Assembly (NCBI GenBank): GCA_009602735.1
Contig: WELA01005894.1
Span: 62,001 to 126,000 of the forward strand
Direction of reading: 5' to 3'
Length of the DNA: 64,000 nucleotides
Source of the DNA: Mesotaenium endlicherianum
Taxonomy: Eukaryota; Streptophyta; Zygnematophyceae; Zygnematales; Mesotaeniaceae
Shown: piece by piece, positions 8,968-17,969 of the stretch
How the letters are laid out: each line of letters starts with the position of its first letter
Position numbering within the stretch: the first letter of the stretch is position 1
The notes under the pieces: model-generated
The model's input: the letters and a program-made list of their open reading frames with translations, nothing else
Told to the model about the DNA's origin: nothing
The model's database searches: none
Made by a program: the position numbers and the translations under genes

Positions 8968-9611
8968 ACGGAATTATTGGCTTTTCGGAATTCCTGGTTG
9001 ACAAAAAGGTGGGCCCCCTCAACAATAAACAGGAAGAGTATTTAAATGATATCCTGAATAGTGGAAATCATTTGCTGAGCCTGATCAATGATGTGCTGGA
9101 TCTCGCAAAAGTAGAGGCTGGGAAAATGGAGTTTAACCCCGAATCATTTTCCATTAAAACGGCCGTTGAAGAAGTGAGTTCTGTTGTGAACAGCATAGCA
9201 AAGAAGAAAAAAATAAAAATCGATATAGGGATTGCAGATAATATTGATCAGATCAATATCGATAAACATAAATTCAAGCAAATATTATATAATCTCCTGT
9301 CGAACGCGATCAAATTCACGCCGGAGGGAGGATATGTTAATGTAAAAACCACTAAGGATGGCAATAATCTATGCCTGATGGTGAAAGATACCGGCATAGG
9401 CATCAGCAGGGAAGGCTTAAAAAAGCTATTTACCCCTTTCGTACAGCTCGACTCAAGTCTATCAAGAAAGCATGAAGGCTCCGGCCTCGGACTGGCCCTT
9501 ACCAGGAAAATCGTAGAGCTTCAAAATGGAAGCATCAATGCTGAAAGCGAACCGGGAAAAGGCAGTATCTTTAAAGTGCTATTACCAACATCATGGGATC
9601 TCAAATACTGA
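8931..9611 (+). CDS. Histidine kinase core (3' part of the split hybrid kinase)
   Basis: 226-residue frame holding a complete HisKA plus HATPase_c core. It opens LANMSHELRTPLNG, the H-box whose His is the phosphorylation site, and includes the N box (NLLSNAIKFT), G1 box (DTGIGIS), F region (LFTPFVQLD) and G2 box (GSGLGLALTRK). The first codon is TTG 8931, but this sequence normally continues upstream from a linker such as the one ending the preceding ten-PAS frame, so I read both as one gene interrupted by a single-base frameshift near 8916-8920. Independent translation from TTG 8931 or ATG 8940 would give a kinase core without a sensor. It overlaps the next receiver gene by 19 bases. Confidence 0.85.
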   Translation: MANMSHELRTPLNGIIGFSEFLVDKKVGPLNNKQEEYLNDILNSGNHLLSLINDVLDLAKVEAGKMEFNPESFSIKTAVEEVSSVVNSIAKKKKIKIDIGIADNIDQINIDKHKFKQILYNLLSNAIKFTPEGGYVNVKTTKDGNNLCLMVKDTGIGISREGLKKLFTPFVQLDSSLSRKHEGSGLGLALTRKIVELQNGSINAESEPGKGSIFKVLLPTSWDLKY

Positions 9612-9961
9612 TCGTAGACGATAACCCTGTTAATTTAAAACTGGCAGGAGATTTGTTGGAGATAGAGGGGCTCACCGTTAGGCGGGCTTTAGATGCCGAA
9701 ACCGCCCTGGAGATGATACGGGAAAACGCTCCCGCCCTCATCCTGATGGATGTAGCCCTGCCGGGAATGGATGGGTTAACCCTGACACGCCTTTTAAAAA
9801 AGGACCCGGCAACAAGCAATATCTTTATCATTGCCCTGACGTCTTTTGCTATGAAGGGAGACCATGAGAAGATACTGGCTGCCGGCTGTGACACTTATAT
9901 CACCAAACCCATTGACACACGTATATTTACGATAGAGATAAAAAAGCACCTTATGAAATAA
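9593..9961 (+). CDS. Single-domain response regulator (CheY-like)
   Basis: 122-residue stand-alone receiver domain. Acidic pocket IVDDNP near residue 7, phosphoacceptor Asp in LILMDVALPGMDG near 52, Thr/Ser in IIALTSFAM near 81 and the conserved Lys in YITKPID near 103 are all present. No output domain follows. ATG 9593 overlaps the end of the kinase frame by 19 bases, so the two are probably translationally coupled and this receiver is the likely partner or phospho-relay arm of the ten-PAS kinase. Confidence 0.92.
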   Translation: MGSQILIVDDNPVNLKLAGDLLEIEGLTVRRALDAETALEMIRENAPALILMDVALPGMDGLTLTRLLKKDPATSNIFIIALTSFAMKGDHEKILAAGCDTYITKPIDTRIFTIEIKKHLMK

Positions 9962-10002
9962 TTGTATTGATTACCTTATTTCTTTTATTATCCAATGACC
10001 CC

Positions 10003-10947
10003 ATGTCTGAGATTAATTATATTGTTGACCGTCTTATCATCCCTGTTTTCTCCCTTGACAAGGATCTTACTTTCAATTATATAAACAAAAAGGCACGGGA
10101 TTTTTTTGGATACGGCTCCGCAGAATTTATCGGTAAAAAAATAGATGAGATACCCTCTTCTACTCTTCATCAATTCGCGGACATCTACCAGCAGGCAATG
10201 AAAGAACAACAAAAAGTTTGCCTGCAACATTATTACAGAGAAGAAGCCACCTGGCTTGAACATCATATTTATCCTTCTAAAGACGGATTGACTGCCTGCA
10301 TCATTGATATTACAGAAAAGGAAAAGATACGTGAGCAGGAAAAGATCAACCTCTCCCGCGAGATACACGATGAATTGGGACAACAGCTTACCGCACTATT
10401 GATGGATATTTCTGCGCTTGATAAATACCAGCAGAATAAAGACGGATATACACAAAAAAAGATCGATGACATCACAGACCTGTTGAACATCACCGTTGAA
10501 ACCGTAAGAAAAATTTCAACCGACCTGCATCCGAAGGTACTGGACAACCTCGGGCTGGCCGCAGCCCTCGAATGGCAGAGCCGCGAATTTGAAAAACGTT
10601 CAGGCATTACGGTGCAGTTCCAATGCAATATGACCAATTTTGTCTTTCCTTCCAATATAGCTACCTGCCTGTTCAGGATATACCAGGAATCCCTCACAAA
10701 CATTGCACGCCACGCTGAAGCGCAAATGGTATCGGCCGAACTTGAATGGAAAGAAGATGGTATTTTCCTGAATATTACCGATAACGGGAAAGGATTTGAT
10801 ACTGAAATGGCCACACTGAAGGGAAGATATGGGCTGACAGGTATGAAAGAAAGGGCCCTGCAGGTTGGTGGCAGGTGCAAAGTGAATAGCCGGCCGGAAA
10901 ATGGAACCAGCATTACCGTACAGATCCCTAAACCATCCTTAATATGA
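10003..10947 (+). CDS. PAS-domain sensor histidine kinase, NarX/DegS-like (HisKA_3)
   Basis: 314-residue cytosolic kinase. A PAS domain (about residues 5-110) is followed by a dimerisation/phosphoacceptor domain of the HisKA_3 type with EIHDELGQQLTALLMDI, then a HATPase_c domain with ESLTNIARHAEA (N box), DNGKGFD (G1) and GRYGLTGMKERA (G2). I chose ATG 10003; a TTG 12 codons upstream (9967) adds a hydrophobic stretch without clear purpose. The stop overlaps the start of the following LuxR-type regulator in an ATGA, so the two form a classic two-component pair. The signal is unknown. Confidence 0.9.
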   Translation: MSEINYIVDRLIIPVFSLDKDLTFNYINKKARDFFGYGSAEFIGKKIDEIPSSTLHQFADIYQQAMKEQQKVCLQHYYREEATWLEHHIYPSKDGLTACIIDITEKEKIREQEKINLSREIHDELGQQLTALLMDISALDKYQQNKDGYTQKKIDDITDLLNITVETVRKISTDLHPKVLDNLGLAAALEWQSREFEKRSGITVQFQCNMTNFVFPSNIATCLFRIYQESLTNIARHAEAQMVSAELEWKEDGIFLNITDNGKGFDTEMATLKGRYGLTGMKERALQVGGRCKVNSRPENGTSITVQIPKPSLI

Positions 10948-11573
10948 TCCGTATCGTTATAGCTGATGATCATGCCGTGGTGCGGGAAGGAATCAAAAGA
11001 ATCCTTTTGGAAGAATTTCCTTTTGCTTTAATAGAGGAAGTGAATGATACCGAAGAACTTATTAAAGTCATTGTAAAGGGAGAATGGGACATAGTGATTT
11101 GTGACCTCTCCATGCCTGGCAGAAGCGGGCTGGATGCGTTGCACCAGATCAAACAGATCTTCCCAAAATTACCTGTATTGATCCTTAGCGTTTATCCGGA
11201 AGAACAGTATGGAATAAGGGCGCTGAAAGCAGGGGCTGCCGGATACCTTAGTAAGAATGCTGCACCCAAAGAATTGATTAACGCTATTCAAAGAACGCTA
11301 ATGGGCAGGGTGTTCGTTTCACCCACTCTTGCAGAAAAACTGGCCACAAACCTGACCCAGGAATCAGACAAATATCCCCACGAAATGCTTTCCAACCGTG
11401 AGTTTGATGTATTCAAACTGATTTCGTCAGGGAAATCCGTCTCAGAGATCGCCATACTGCTTTCGCTGGGCATTACCACCATCAGCACTTACCGGGTGAG
11501 AGTGCTGAAAAAAATGCAGATGAATACCAATGCGGAACTAACCAGGTACGCGCTCGAAAACAATTTGATTTGA
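10944..11573 (+). CDS. NarL/LuxR-family response regulator
   Basis: 209-residue regulator with a receiver domain at 1-120 (IADDHAVVREG, phosphoacceptor in VICDLSMPGRSG, Lys in YLSKNA) and a C-terminal LuxR-type helix-turn-helix at about 145-209 (SNREFDVFKLISSGKSVSEI, TTISTYRVRVLKKM). Its ATG overlaps the stop of the HisKA_3 kinase by four bases, so it is the cognate partner. Targets are not evident. It ends this plus-strand island and converges on the glycoside hydrolase at 11597. Confidence 0.93.
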   Translation: MIRIVIADDHAVVREGIKRILLEEFPFALIEEVNDTEELIKVIVKGEWDIVICDLSMPGRSGLDALHQIKQIFPKLPVLILSVYPEEQYGIRALKAGAAGYLSKNAAPKELINAIQRTLMGRVFVSPTLAEKLATNLTQESDKYPHEMLSNREFDVFKLISSGKSVSEIAILLSLGITTISTYRVRVLKKMQMNTNAELTRYALENNLI

Positions 11574-11596
11574 TACTCATCCATCAGCCGAAAGTT

Positions 11597-13366
11597 TTAT
11601 CGCCCGTCTGCCATGAGGTAAATGGTACTAAGGGGTGGGACTGTTATTTTTATTGCAGCATTTAACGGCGCTCCATACGGTTTGATGCTGGCATAGTTTA
11701 GCGGCCCGCCGATAGGTAACGATGGTCCTGCCCCATTCACGTAGACCTGTTCGGAAAAAGGTGCATTGTCCGTTCCGCCTTTCAGTATATACCAATGATA
11801 GTTTGCTCCCACTGGAAAATGTTGGAAGCTAATAGAGACAGTATGGGTAGTGTTGCCGGTGTTAATGATGACAGTACTTGCCTGTCCGCTATTGAAGGTA
11901 GACGAATAGGTGACCAGGTCTGCATTGACCCTGTTGTACAGCGTGTCGGCCACCATCCGATCGCCAAAGCATTTCCGGAAATAATACATGTAATAAAAAA
12001 CAGGCCGCGGGTTCCAAAGCATCCCGCTTGCGTCATCTCCAAAGCTGAACATGCCAAAGCTGTCTCCGTTTACATAGCCTTCGGCCAGGTCCCAGCGATT
12101 TGCTTCCCCGAATTGGTTCCTGATCAACGAACCAAGGGTGAGGGCAGCATGCATACCTGCTATATAAGAAACATTCTGCCTGGAGCCGGAAGCCTGGATA
12201 TTCCACTCGGTCATAGCAACTGGCCGCATAGGCACACCTGCAGCGGCAGTCTGCTGTTTCAGGTAAGACATAACTGCAGCCGGCTCGTTCACTCCGGTAC
12301 TAAGAATCTCCGACACGGTAGAGTTGGCATGCCATGGTGTAAAATAATCATGCACAATAAAAAAATCAGCAGCCGTACCCACTGTGCCGAGTACACCCTG
12401 GTTCCATGTTTGTACGGTACTGTCACGCCATGACTCAGGTGGGTTTTGATAAAGCGTGGCGCCGATATAGATCGTTGAGCCCACTTCTCTGGCGGCAGCC
12501 CGCATAGAATCTGCAAAGACACCCACATGCCGGCCATAAAGAGCGCCTGTAACAACAGCAGGTTGGCCATCATGGTTTTGATGCTGATCAATTCTGTAAC
12601 CTGCCTCCCAGTCACCAAAGGTCTCATTGCCAATTTCCCATATCCTGGTTTTGCCCTTGTCATACCGAACCCAGTCAGCCGCCATGTGCGCAGCAGCCGC
12701 CACCGGATCAGGGCCTGTACCATACCGGGCATACCCATAATTCACGGTGAGTATAGAAGCGTTATAGGTTTGCGCCAACAGGTTGTAGTAATTCGTTAAA
12801 GACAGAGTCCAGCTTTGGTTATTGCCTCCATAAAAAGAATTGATGGGGATCAATGCGCCGATATTGGTCAGCAGATTACCCGGCACATCTGCGGGACGGG
12901 GATTGGCATCGGTTCCATTCCAGAAATAAGTATCGCTGAAGCTGCCTGCCGGGGCACGGATAATATTTGGAGAAAGGTCTTTGATATACTGCATGAGTGT
13001 GGGCTGGTTCACAATTTGCCCCATCCCCAGGTTGGCATTGGCCCCAAAAATATAAGGAGGTGTTTGAACGAGTACATTACTGGCATCAATGACGAGCGAT
13101 TCCGTCACTTGTCCTGAAAGAATAGCATTAGCGGTCTCTGTTTGTTGAGTAGCAGGCTCCATAGTATCTGCCGGCAAGTGTAAAGTTCGCGGCAACCATG
13201 CATTGCCGAAGAACCCGATGGTTGGCGAAGGTGCAGGATTTGAAGGATTATAAACAGCATCTGCAGCCACTGGCCGGCCCCGGGTACTGTCGCCATGAGA
13301 TGCAGTTTTCACACAAGCCCAGCCACCCAGCAAAAGGCTGAGGCCAAGCAAAGCAGTCAGTTTCAT
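11597..13366 (-). CDS. Clan GH-A glycoside hydrolase-like lipoprotein (arabinofuranosidase-like)
   Basis: 589-residue putative exported glycosidase. The start at ATG 13366 gives MKLTALLGLSLLLGGWAC, a lipoprotein signal with a relaxed lipobox; the longer frame to 13456 would begin upstream of a good promoter at 13435-13467. The middle of the protein has TIM-barrel motifs of clan GH-A: IWEIGNETFGDW with the likely acid/base Glu and VAMTEWNIQ with the likely nucleophile Glu. A beta-sandwich typical of family 51/39-type enzymes seems to follow (STVIINTGNTTHTVSI, TVPPLSTIYL). The best guess is an alpha-L-arabinofuranosidase-like enzyme; the exact family cannot be fixed by eye. It lies 246 bases after proA with its own promoter. 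Confidence 0.75.
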   Translation of the reverse strand: MKLTALLGLSLLLGGWACVKTASHGDSTRGRPVAADAVYNPSNPAPSPTIGFFGNAWLPRTLHLPADTMEPATQQTETANAILSGQVTESLVIDASNVLVQTPPYIFGANANLGMGQIVNQPTLMQYIKDLSPNIIRAPAGSFSDTYFWNGTDANPRPADVPGNLLTNIGALIPINSFYGGNNQSWTLSLTNYYNLLAQTYNASILTVNYGYARYGTGPDPVAAAAHMAADWVRYDKGKTRIWEIGNETFGDWEAGYRIDQHQNHDGQPAVVTGALYGRHVGVFADSMRAAAREVGSTIYIGATLYQNPPESWRDSTVQTWNQGVLGTVGTAADFFIVHDYFTPWHANSTVSEILSTGVNEPAAVMSYLKQQTAAAGVPMRPVAMTEWNIQASGSRQNVSYIAGMHAALTLGSLIRNQFGEANRWDLAEGYVNGDSFGMFSFGDDASGMLWNPRPVFYYMYYFRKCFGDRMVADTLYNRVNADLVTYSSTFNSGQASTVIINTGNTTHTVSISFQHFPVGANYHWYILKGGTDNAPFSEQVYVNGAGPSLPIGGPLNYASIKPYGAPLNAAIKITVPPLSTIYLMADGR

Positions 13367-13434
13367 AATCTGTAATAGGTATTGGATTTTCTGTAGAATA
13401 AACGATGACACCGTTGTAGAATAATTTACGACAG

Positions 13435-13467
13435 CGAAACTATGTAATAGTGGCACATAATTTCAAA
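13435..13467 (-). promoter_or_regulatory. Promoter of the GH-A lipoprotein gene
   Basis: On the minus strand TTTG (13464-13467) and TAGTTTCG (13435-13442) are separated by 21 bases, one mismatch from the Bacteroidota TTG/TAnnTTTG consensus. Transcription would begin near 13428, giving about 60 bases of leader before ATG 13366. This makes the upstream in-frame ATG at 13456 unusable. Confidence 0.55.
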
Positions 13468-13612
13468 TCACGTGTATGAAAAAAAGCATGTGTAATACAA
13501 GAGAAAAAATTGGACAACATTTCGTGAACAGAATCACAGAGTTACTGGCATGCAGATGGCTTCTTTCATTTGCCATTTATTTTATCATAATACAACCGGC
13601 TCTGCAAACTAT

Positions 13613-14860
13613 TTAGTCTCTGATCTGCCCATTGCCTTTGATGATCCATTTATAGCTGGTGAGTTCTTCCAGGCCCATCGGGCCACGGGCATGCAGCTTC
13701 TGTGTACTGATGCCGATCTCTGCACCAAGGCCAAACTGCGCACCATCTGTAAAGGCAGTTGAAGCATTTACATAAACGGCTGCGGCATCAACCTGGTTGA
13801 GGAACAAACGTTGGTGCGTTGTATTTTCTGAAATGATGGCTTCACTGTGTTTTGAGCTATGCGCGGCGATATGATCCAAGGCCTCGTTAATACCTTGCAC
13901 TGTTTTGATCGCCATCCGGAGTGACAGGAATTCCGTGCCATAGTGCTCTTTTTGTGCATGATGCAGCAATGCAGGAGGATAGTGCCCTTCGAGGTTTGCA
14001 TAACTTGCCGCATCAGCATAAATTTCTACCTGCTTTTCTGCAAGTGGTAATGCCAGTTCTGGTAGTGCCTGTAAACGGCTGCTGTCTATCAGCAAGCAGT
14101 CGAGGGCATTACATACACTCACTCTTCTTGTTTTGGCATTGCAGATGATCTGCTTTCCTTTTTCTACATCGCCTGTTTCATCGAAATAAGTATGTACAAT
14201 ACCAGCCCCGGTTTCTATTACGGGCACCCGGCTGTTTTGCCGAACATAATCGATCAATTGCTGGCTGCCGCGGGGTATCAGCACATCCACCAAACCTGTA
14301 GCATTCATTAATGCAGCTGTGGCTTCGCGTTCAGCAGGTAACAGTTGTGCTACTGCCGTATCTATACGATGCTTATGTAATGCCCGGTGAATGATGCCTA
14401 TCAGCAGCATATTTGAAAAAGCGGCGTCACTACCACCCTTTAAAATACATACATTGCCTGTTTTGAAACACAGTGCAAATACATCCATCGTTACATTGGG
14501 GCGCGCTTCGTAAATGATACCTACAACTCCTAATGGCACACGAACCCGTGACACTTCCAATCCATTGGGTAATGTTTTTTCATCAATCACATTTCCTAAA
14601 GGAGTAGTTAATGCGGCAACCTTCAAAATATCATTGGCAATATCCTGAATCCTTGATGCAGTGAGCAAGAGGCGGTCGTACTTTGGGTCAGCCGCATCCA
14701 TCTTATTAAGGTCTTTCTTATTGGCAGCCAGTACCGCATCTGTTTCCTGCATCAATGTAGAAGCCAATTCCTTTAATACTGCATTTACCTGCGCAGGCTC
14801 CAATCGAATCATTACCCTGGTAGCGCTACGGGCCTGCTCAAAATATTCCTTATAATCCAT
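13613..14860 (-). CDS. proA: Gamma-glutamyl phosphate reductase
   Basis: 415-residue ProA, which reduces gamma-glutamyl phosphate to glutamate semialdehyde with NADPH in proline synthesis (EC 1.2.1.41). It is an aldehyde dehydrogenase-superfamily protein of normal length with [38 protein letters not shown], the catalytic Cys in [13 protein letters not shown] and [13 protein letters not shown] at the C-terminus. It starts 11 bases after proB ends, so proB-proA form one operon. No proC is in the window. Confidence 0.96.
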   Translation of the reverse strand: MDYKEYFEQARSATRVMIRLEPAQVNAVLKELASTLMQETDAVLAANKKDLNKMDAADPKYDRLLLTASRIQDIANDILKVAALTTPLGNVIDEKTLPNGLEVSRVRVPLGVVGIIYEARPNVTMDVFALCFKTGNVCILKGGSDAAFSNMLLIGIIHRALHKHRIDTAVAQLLPAEREATAALMNATGLVDVLIPRGSQQLIDYVRQNSRVPVIETGAGIVHTYFDETGDVEKGKQIICNAKTRRVSVCNALDCLLIDSSRLQALPELALPLAEKQVEIYADAASYANLEGHYPPALLHHAQKEHYGTEFLSLRMAIKTVQGINEALDHIAAHSSKHSEAIISENTTHQRLFLNQVDAAAVYVNASTAFTDGAQFGLGAEIGISTQKLHARGPMGLEELTSYKWIIKGNGQIRD

Positions 14861-14871
14861 ACTGCATCTGT

Positions 14872-15951
14872 TTAAACCGAGAGGTAAAAATAATCATAAT
14901 GCACCAATGCTTTTTGGTTACGCTCTCCTATCCGTTCCTGTGCTTTATCTGAGCCATATTGTGCGATACCCAATCCCACCAACTGTGCGGCTTCATCCAC
15001 TACCTGTATGATATCTCCTTTTTGAAAATCAGATAATATCGCTGTTACGCCTACCGGCAGCAGGCTCGTTGCCTTGCCGGAGAGTAATGCCGCTTTAGCG
15101 CCTTCATTGATTTGCACCACACCTGTGGCGGCATTGGCAGCGGTGGCCAGCCATTTCTTCGTACCGGAAGCATTTTTATCCGGTACAAACCGTGTATGCG
15201 TCAGCTTATTATCCAACAGATCTGGCAGCACATTGTCTTTTTTCCCATTGGCAATGTGTACAGGTATTCCCAATCGGGCCACTTTCTGTGCCATCACCGA
15301 TTTGGTAACCATTCCTCCGCGTCCGAACTGCGACTTACCGGGAGAAACAAAGCTTGCAAAATGGGTCTCCCTGGCGCGTATCTCTTCTATCACCTGTGCG
15401 CCTTCCTGCCTTGGATCACCATTGTACACGCCATCCACATTCGATAATATGATCAGGGCATCGGCATCCAACATAGCCGCTACCAATCCCGCCAACTCAT
15501 CATTATCTGTAAACATCAATTCGGTAACGGATACCACATCGTTTTCGTTGACGATGGGCACCACTTTATTTTGCAGCAGTATCTGGAAACAATTCTTCAT
15601 GTTCAGGTAATGCTTGCGGTCGCGGAAATCTTCCTTCGTAACCAATACCTGCGCGCAAAGCATATGATGCTCCTGGAAAAGACTGGAATAGGTGTTGATC
15701 AATTGTACCTGTCCTACTGCTGCCAACAGTTGTCTCGCTGCAATGGCATCGGTTCGTTCCGGCACACTGATCAAGCTCCTTCCCGAAGCTACTGCACCGG
15801 AAGATACCAATATAACCTCCACTTCCCTGTCCTTTAACTGTGCCAGTTGTGAAGTAATATTTTTTATTCTTGTAATATCGGGCAGTCCGTCACCCTGTGT
15901 GAGCACATTGGAACCAATCTTGACAACTACGCGTTTATAATGTGCGCCCAT
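14872..15951 (-). CDS. proB: Glutamate 5-kinase
   Basis: 359-residue ProB, the first and usually proline-inhibited step of proline synthesis (ATP + L-glutamate to gamma-glutamyl phosphate, EC 2.7.2.11). The amino-acid-kinase domain spans about 1-255 with [57 protein letters not shown] and [13 protein letters not shown] domain follows at about 275-359, as in the long form of the enzyme. It heads the proB-proA operon behind a good promoter (15977-16004). Confidence 0.96.
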   Translation of the reverse strand: MGAHYKRVVVKIGSNVLTQGDGLPDITRIKNITSQLAQLKDREVEVILVSSGAVASGRSLISVPERTDAIAARQLLAAVGQVQLINTYSSLFQEHHMLCAQVLVTKEDFRDRKHYLNMKNCFQILLQNKVVPIVNENDVVSVTELMFTDNDELAGLVAAMLDADALIILSNVDGVYNGDPRQEGAQVIEEIRARETHFASFVSPGKSQFGRGGMVTKSVMAQKVARLGIPVHIANGKKDNVLPDLLDNKLTHTRFVPDKNASGTKKWLATAANAATGVVQINEGAKAALLSGKATSLLPVGVTAILSDFQKGDIIQVVDEAAQLVGLGIAQYGSDKAQERIGERNQKALVHYDYFYLSV

Positions 15952-15976
15952 GAATAACCAACCTTTTAATGAGGTG

Positions 15977-16004
15977 TAAAACTACTGATTAAAAGCTTCT
16001 GCAA
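15977..16004 (-). promoter_or_regulatory. Promoter of proBA
   Basis: Minus strand TTG (16002-16004) and TAGTTTTA (15977-15984) are 17 bases apart, a near match to TTG-N-TAnnTTTG. Transcription would start near 15970, leaving a short leader before ATG 15951. Confidence 0.6.
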
Positions 16005-16071
16005 GTTGGCCCATCTCGCGGGGCTCCTCCGCAGGAAATTTCTGCGTGCTGGCCAGCCTCACTTGCCAACT
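16001..16071. repeat. Inverted repeat with inner palindrome upstream of proB
   Basis: AGTTGGC (16004-16010) and GCCAACT (16065-16071) form an inverted repeat about 54 bases apart, enclosing the near-palindrome CGCAGGAAATTTCTGCG (about 16030-16046, one extra G). The outer left arm overlaps the -33 element of the proBA promoter, so a regulator site is possible. The rest of the 293-base divergent gap to 16245 shows only a weak TATCTTAC element near 16200. Confidence 0.35.
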
Positions 16072-16244
16072 GGTAGAAAACTCCTGCAGGCTGACTGAAT
16101 CTATTGGCTTTACAGATAGAAATTGCCGTCAGTAAACTATTCGTCAATTTGGGAAATGCGGGTCGATCCTGTCATTAGCACAAATTCCATTAAATATCGG
16201 TATCTTACCCTATCGTAACAACAAACACTATAAAACATTAAACC

Positions 16245-17156
16245 ATGTATAAGACAAGACGGGATTTTCTGAAAACAAGTTCCCTTGCTTTGGGTGGAAC
16301 TTTACTTTTACCTCACGACCTTTTTGCTGCCTCCAAAAGAAAAGAAATACTGGGCATTCAACTCTACTCGGTGAGGGATGATATGAAGAAAGACCCGGCT
16401 GGCACCCTGAAACTATTGTCTGCCATGGGTTACAGGTATGTTGAACATGCCAATTATATCGACCGGAAATTCTATGGTTATACTGCTTCTGAATTTAAAA
16501 AGCAGCTCGATGGATTAGGTATGAAGATGCTGAGCGGCCATACTGTTTTTAACAAGAACCATTGGGATGCTACCAAAAAGGAATTTACCGATACATGGAA
16601 ATACACCGTGGAAGATGCAGCTACTGCAGGGCAACAATTCGTTATCAGTCCCTGGCTGGATGAGAGCTACCGCAAAAACGCCGACGACCTGAAGCGTTAT
16701 ATGGAAGTCTTTAATCAATGCGGGGAATTGTGTAAAAAATCGGGCATGAAGTTCGGGTACCACAACCACGATTTTGAATTCAATCAACACCTCGGTGGCA
16801 TGCGCGTGTATGATATCATCCTTCAATATACCGATCCTGCACTGGTAGCGCAGCAACTGGATACCGGCAACCTGTACAATGGTGGCGCCACTGCTATGGA
16901 AACCGTTAAAAAGTACCCGGGTAGGTTCGAACTCATGCATGTAAAAGATGAGATTAAAAGCGAAAACGGCAACGAGAAATTCGAAAGCACGGTTTTAGGC
17001 AAGGGCATTGTAAACGTTAAAGAAGTGATTGATTTCGGCCGTAAATCAGGCGGCACCACCCATTTCATCATCGAGCAGGAAGCCTACCAGGGTAAATCGC
17101 CGCTGGACTGCGCACGTGAAGACTTCAGCGTGATGAAAAAATGGGGGTACGCCTGA
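16245..17156 (+). CDS. Exported sugar isomerase/epimerase-like TIM-barrel protein
   Basis: 303-residue AP_endonuc_2/xylose isomerase-like TIM barrel. It starts MYKTRRDFLKTSSLALGG, a twin-arginine (Tat) signal, so it is folded in the cytoplasm and exported. Barrel motifs include LGIQLYSVRDDM, the metal-ligand-type FGYHNHDFEF, QLDTGNLYNGG, FELMHVKDE and FIIEQEAY. Members include sugar epimerases and hydratases acting on keto-sugars. It converges on the DUF1080 and Gfo/Idh genes; in Bacteroidetes these three families occur together in 3-keto-glycoside breakdown. That makes a role as a keto-sugar hydratase or epimerase reasonable but unproven. Confidence 0.85.
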   Translation: MYKTRRDFLKTSSLALGGTLLLPHDLFAASKRKEILGIQLYSVRDDMKKDPAGTLKLLSAMGYRYVEHANYIDRKFYGYTASEFKKQLDGLGMKMLSGHTVFNKNHWDATKKEFTDTWKYTVEDAATAGQQFVISPWLDESYRKNADDLKRYMEVFNQCGELCKKSGMKFGYHNHDFEFNQHLGGMRVYDIILQYTDPALVAQQLDTGNLYNGGATAMETVKKYPGRFELMHVKDEIKSENGNEKFESTVLGKGIVNVKEVIDFGRKSGGTTHFIIEQEAYQGKSPLDCAREDFSVMKKWGYA

Positions 17157-17168
17157 ATACTTACAGCG

Positions 17169-17939
17169 TTATAATTCTCTCAACCAGATATTACGGTAAC
17201 TCAATGGCTCACTCTTATCACCATGCGCCTGCAACTTAATGGGAGCAGGGCCGTGTTTGTGATAACTGGGTTGGCCTATGTAAGGTGTATCTCCCTTCAA
17301 CTCCGTATTATTCTGTACCAGCACCCCATTATGGAATACGGTAACACGCGCAGGTGATTTGAGGGTACCATCTTCATTGAAACGCGGGGCAGTCCATATA
17401 ACATCATAGCTCTGCCATTCTCCGGGTTTCCTGCAGGCATTCACCAGTGGCGGCGATTGCTTATAGATACTGCCCGCCTGTCCGTTCACATAAGTGCTAT
17501 TGTTGTAATTGTCTAACACCTGCAGTTCATAACCACCAGCGCCAAAAGGTATCGATGCGAGAAAGACACCGCTGTTTCCCCTGGCCTGCCCTGTACCAGT
17601 AATATTCTCCGGGATACGGTATTCGATGTGTAACTGAAAATCAGTGAACGTTTTTTTTGTCTGGATATCACCTACAGTTTTATCCACTGTCATGATGTGA
17701 TCCACTAATTTCCAATTATTACCCGAAGCAGGATTCTTTACAGCTTCCCATTCGTTGAGACTGGTTCCATCGAATAACACGATGGCATCGGAAGGCGCAT
17801 TATCACAGGTTTGTCCCGGTGTAACAACTTTTGGTACGGGACTGTAATATTCGGTTGCGCGTGGATCGCCCTGTTGTGCGTAAGAAGCTGAAGTAGCGAG
17901 CGTAATTGCTACAATGCTTAAAAGGATTTTCTTATTCAT
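17169..17939 (-). CDS. DUF1080 (3-keto-disaccharide hydrolase family) exported protein
   Basis: 256-residue protein of the PF06439 family with a Sec signal peptide (MKKILLSIVAITLATSASYA-like, cleaved after about residue 21). The concanavalin-like core has IVLFDGTSLNEWE near 48, FTDFQLHIEYRIP near 98, NSGVFLASIPFG and YELQVLDNYNN near 125-145, and SYRNIWLREL at the end. Family members cleave 3-keto glycosides in the periplasm, by hydrolysis or elimination. It is 30 bases downstream of the Gfo/Idh gene, which could supply the 3-keto substrate, and is the last gene of the long minus-strand run. Confidence 0.87.
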   Translation of the reverse strand: MNKKILLSIVAITLATSASYAQQGDPRATEYYSPVPKVVTPGQTCDNAPSDAIVLFDGTSLNEWEAVKNPASGNNWKLVDHIMTVDKTVGDIQTKKTFTDFQLHIEYRIPENITGTGQARGNSGVFLASIPFGAGGYELQVLDNYNNSTYVNGQAGSIYKQSPPLVNACRKPGEWQSYDVIWTAPRFNEDGTLKSPARVTVFHNGVLVQNNTELKGDTPYIGQPSYHKHGPAPIKLQAHGDKSEPLSYRNIWLREL

Positions 17940-17969
17940 TTGATTGTGTTTTTATTGTTCAATAAAGCA

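Noticed and set aside
10269-10973. A 234-residue open frame opposite the HisKA_3 kinase
   Set aside because: The kinase frame contains complete H, N and G boxes; the reverse frame is Ser/Cys-rich and starts inside the next gene.
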